From Bacteroidaceae bacterium (GTDB taxonomy: Bacteria > Bacteroidota > Bacteroidia > Bacteroidales > Bacteroidaceae), in the NCBI GenBank assembly GCA_024398635.1, contig JAKSIV010000001.1, positions 1 to 64,000 of the forward strand: DNA of 64,000 nt. The letters run 5' to 3'. Numbering within the stretch: position 1 is the stretch's first letter; each line of letters begins with the position of its first letter. Position numbers and translations under genes: made by a program. Below, in pieces: positions 63,146-64,000 of the stretch. The notes under the pieces were generated by a model, which did no database searches, was not told the origin of the DNA, and saw only the letters and a list, made by a program, of their open reading frames with translations.

Positions 63146-63382
63146 ATGTACAAGTACGCCCTTGAGATAACGTCTTACGACCAGGGGTTCGGCGGCCGCC
63201 TGCTTCACCGCTGGCTGCTGCGTAACACGTTCCTCCTCTACAGCCGGCTGGCGCCTGACGCCAGCTCCATGCTGTATTATGTCAAGTGCACTCCGGAGGC
63301 CCTGCGTCATATCATGTTTATCTTCGAGGAGTGTGACGTTTGTTTTGCAATGACCGTCCGCAAGGCACGGATCCAGAACTGA
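63146..63382 (+). CDS. Hypothetical protein (78 aa)
   Basis: From the ATG at 63146, 1 nt after the preceding stop, the product reads YALEITSYDQGFGGRLLHRW and ends with a basic segment. The composition suggests a compact alpha/beta protein; no family recognised. Tight spacing with both neighbours supports the call. Confidence 0.55.
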   Translation: MYKYALEITSYDQGFGGRLLHRWLLRNTFLLYSRLAPDASSMLYYVKCTPEALRHIMFIFEECDVCFAMTVRKARIQN

Positions 63383-63386
63383 CGTT

Positions 63387-63758
63387 ATGGCTAATATTGA
63401 CTTCAGGCAATGGGCCTGCAACACTCCGGGCGACCTCACACCGTTCATCAAGTATGACAAGGCGCGGTATATCGACTTTGTGGCTGAGTTCAACCGCCGT
63501 GTCGATGATCTGCGCCCGGGTGAGGTCCTGTCGGTGTACAGCTATCCTCCGGTGCAGTACAAGCTCTTCGTGAAGCTTGCCACCATGCACTGCTTCATCT
63601 CCGGAATGACATCCTATCAGAACTGCCATGACTGCAAGTTTGAGATGACCGATGACTATTCCGGCATCCGCAAGGTTTCCAACGGCACCCAGCGCGGTCT
63701 CAAGCGTGACGATGCCGTTGTTGCTCCTGACCTTAACCTCTTCCGTCATGACGAATAG
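63387..63758 (+). CDS. Hypothetical protein (123 aa)
   Basis: The product begins MANIDFRQWACNTPGDLTPF and contains PGEVLSVYSYPPVQYKLFVK. The C-terminal part has three Cys/His-like residues (CHDCKF) that could bind zinc, then a basic and acidic tail. No family is recognised. It lies 4 nt after the preceding gene and overlaps the next by 11 nt. Confidence 0.55.
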   Translation: MANIDFRQWACNTPGDLTPFIKYDKARYIDFVAEFNRRVDDLRPGEVLSVYSYPPVQYKLFVKLATMHCFISGMTSYQNCHDCKFEMTDDYSGIRKVSNGTQRGLKRDDAVVAPDLNLFRHDE

Positions 63759-64000
63759 GCTCATACATCTCGTAGTCGCTCCTGATGAGCGGCAACGTCT
63801 CCAGATGGTGGAGACCTTGGCCGTGCGTAACGGCTTCGCCCTGACCCGCTCTGATGCCCGTAAGATAATACGCGCGTCTCTGGATGAGCAGGTTCTCTCT
63901 GAGGATCCCTGGTTCGTCATGGCGGCCACTGTTCATCCCCGCGTGTCATCCCGGGTATATACCCATTTGTTCAGAATCGCACTCTCCGGGCGATTTGTTC
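63748..64000 (+). CDS. Hypothetical protein, cut by the window edge
   Basis: From the ATG at 63748, overlapping the preceding gene by 11 nt, an open frame runs to the end of the window without a stop. The visible 84 residues (RLIHLVVAPDERQRLQ, TRSDARKIIRASLDEQ) are helix-rich and charged; no family is recognised. Confidence 0.5.
   Translation, partial: MTNRLIHLVVAPDERQRLQMVETLAVRNGFALTRSDARKIIRASLDEQVLSEDPWFVMAATVHPRVSSRVYTHLFRIALSGRFV

Overview
The window is chromosomal DNA from a member of the Bacteroidales (Bacteroidota), probably gut-associated. The evidence is a SusC/SusD pair, a fused lpxC-fabZ gene, fimbrillin-like and FISUMP-type lipoproteins, the menaquinone genes menA and menG, and many promoters of the Bacteroidota type (TTTG, 19-20 nt, TAnnTTTG) with no clear Shine-Dalgarno sequences. 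The genus cannot be fixed from sequence alone.

Layout. 1-746: the 3' part of a group II intron whose reverse transcriptase carries an in-frame stop; it abuts the stop codon of a large surface lipoprotein gene (744-2885, minus). 3.4-8.7 kb: a degraded prophage-like segment with one conserved hypothetical gene, a GC-rich gene-poor stretch full of short repeats, and a lysis cassette (u-spanin-like, holin-like, GH24 endolysin), ending at tRNA-Arg(TCT). 8.8-15.7 kb: LMW phosphatase, SusD/SusC, and an IS66/NUMOD1 remnant. 15.8-26.4 kb: a dipeptidyl peptidase gene, then a block of core genes on the minus strand (YrdC-type, miaA, lpxA, lpxC-fabZ, lpxD, pyrF, prfA, 2-hydroxyacid dehydrogenase).

26.5-44.6 kb, plus strand: a GH9 glycosidase lipoprotein followed by a compact export locus. 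It holds an ABC ATPase, an ABC-2 permease with a giant M1-like/golvesin-like periplasmic region, a TolC-type outer-membrane factor, an RND adaptor lipoprotein, an RND pump, a 1569-residue RND pump fused to an ABC ATPase, and a second ABC-2 permease. The ATPase of the fusion is itself split by a membrane insert of about 175 residues. This looks like a composite ABC/RND exporter and is the strongest candidate here for an undescribed system.

44.7-56.5 kb: pepD, remnants of an Lrp-type regulator and of metA (internal deletion), a GIN-domain protein, the minus-strand run phoH-purC-aroE-TPM-lemA-purM (aroE has an unusual membrane anchor), marC, a FISUMP lipoprotein, menG and menA. 56.5-64 kb: a 31-bp perfect palindrome, then the early region of a second prophage or integrative element: a repressor divergent from a run of small genes around a 992-residue primase-helicase. 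The element continues past the window end and no integrase is visible.
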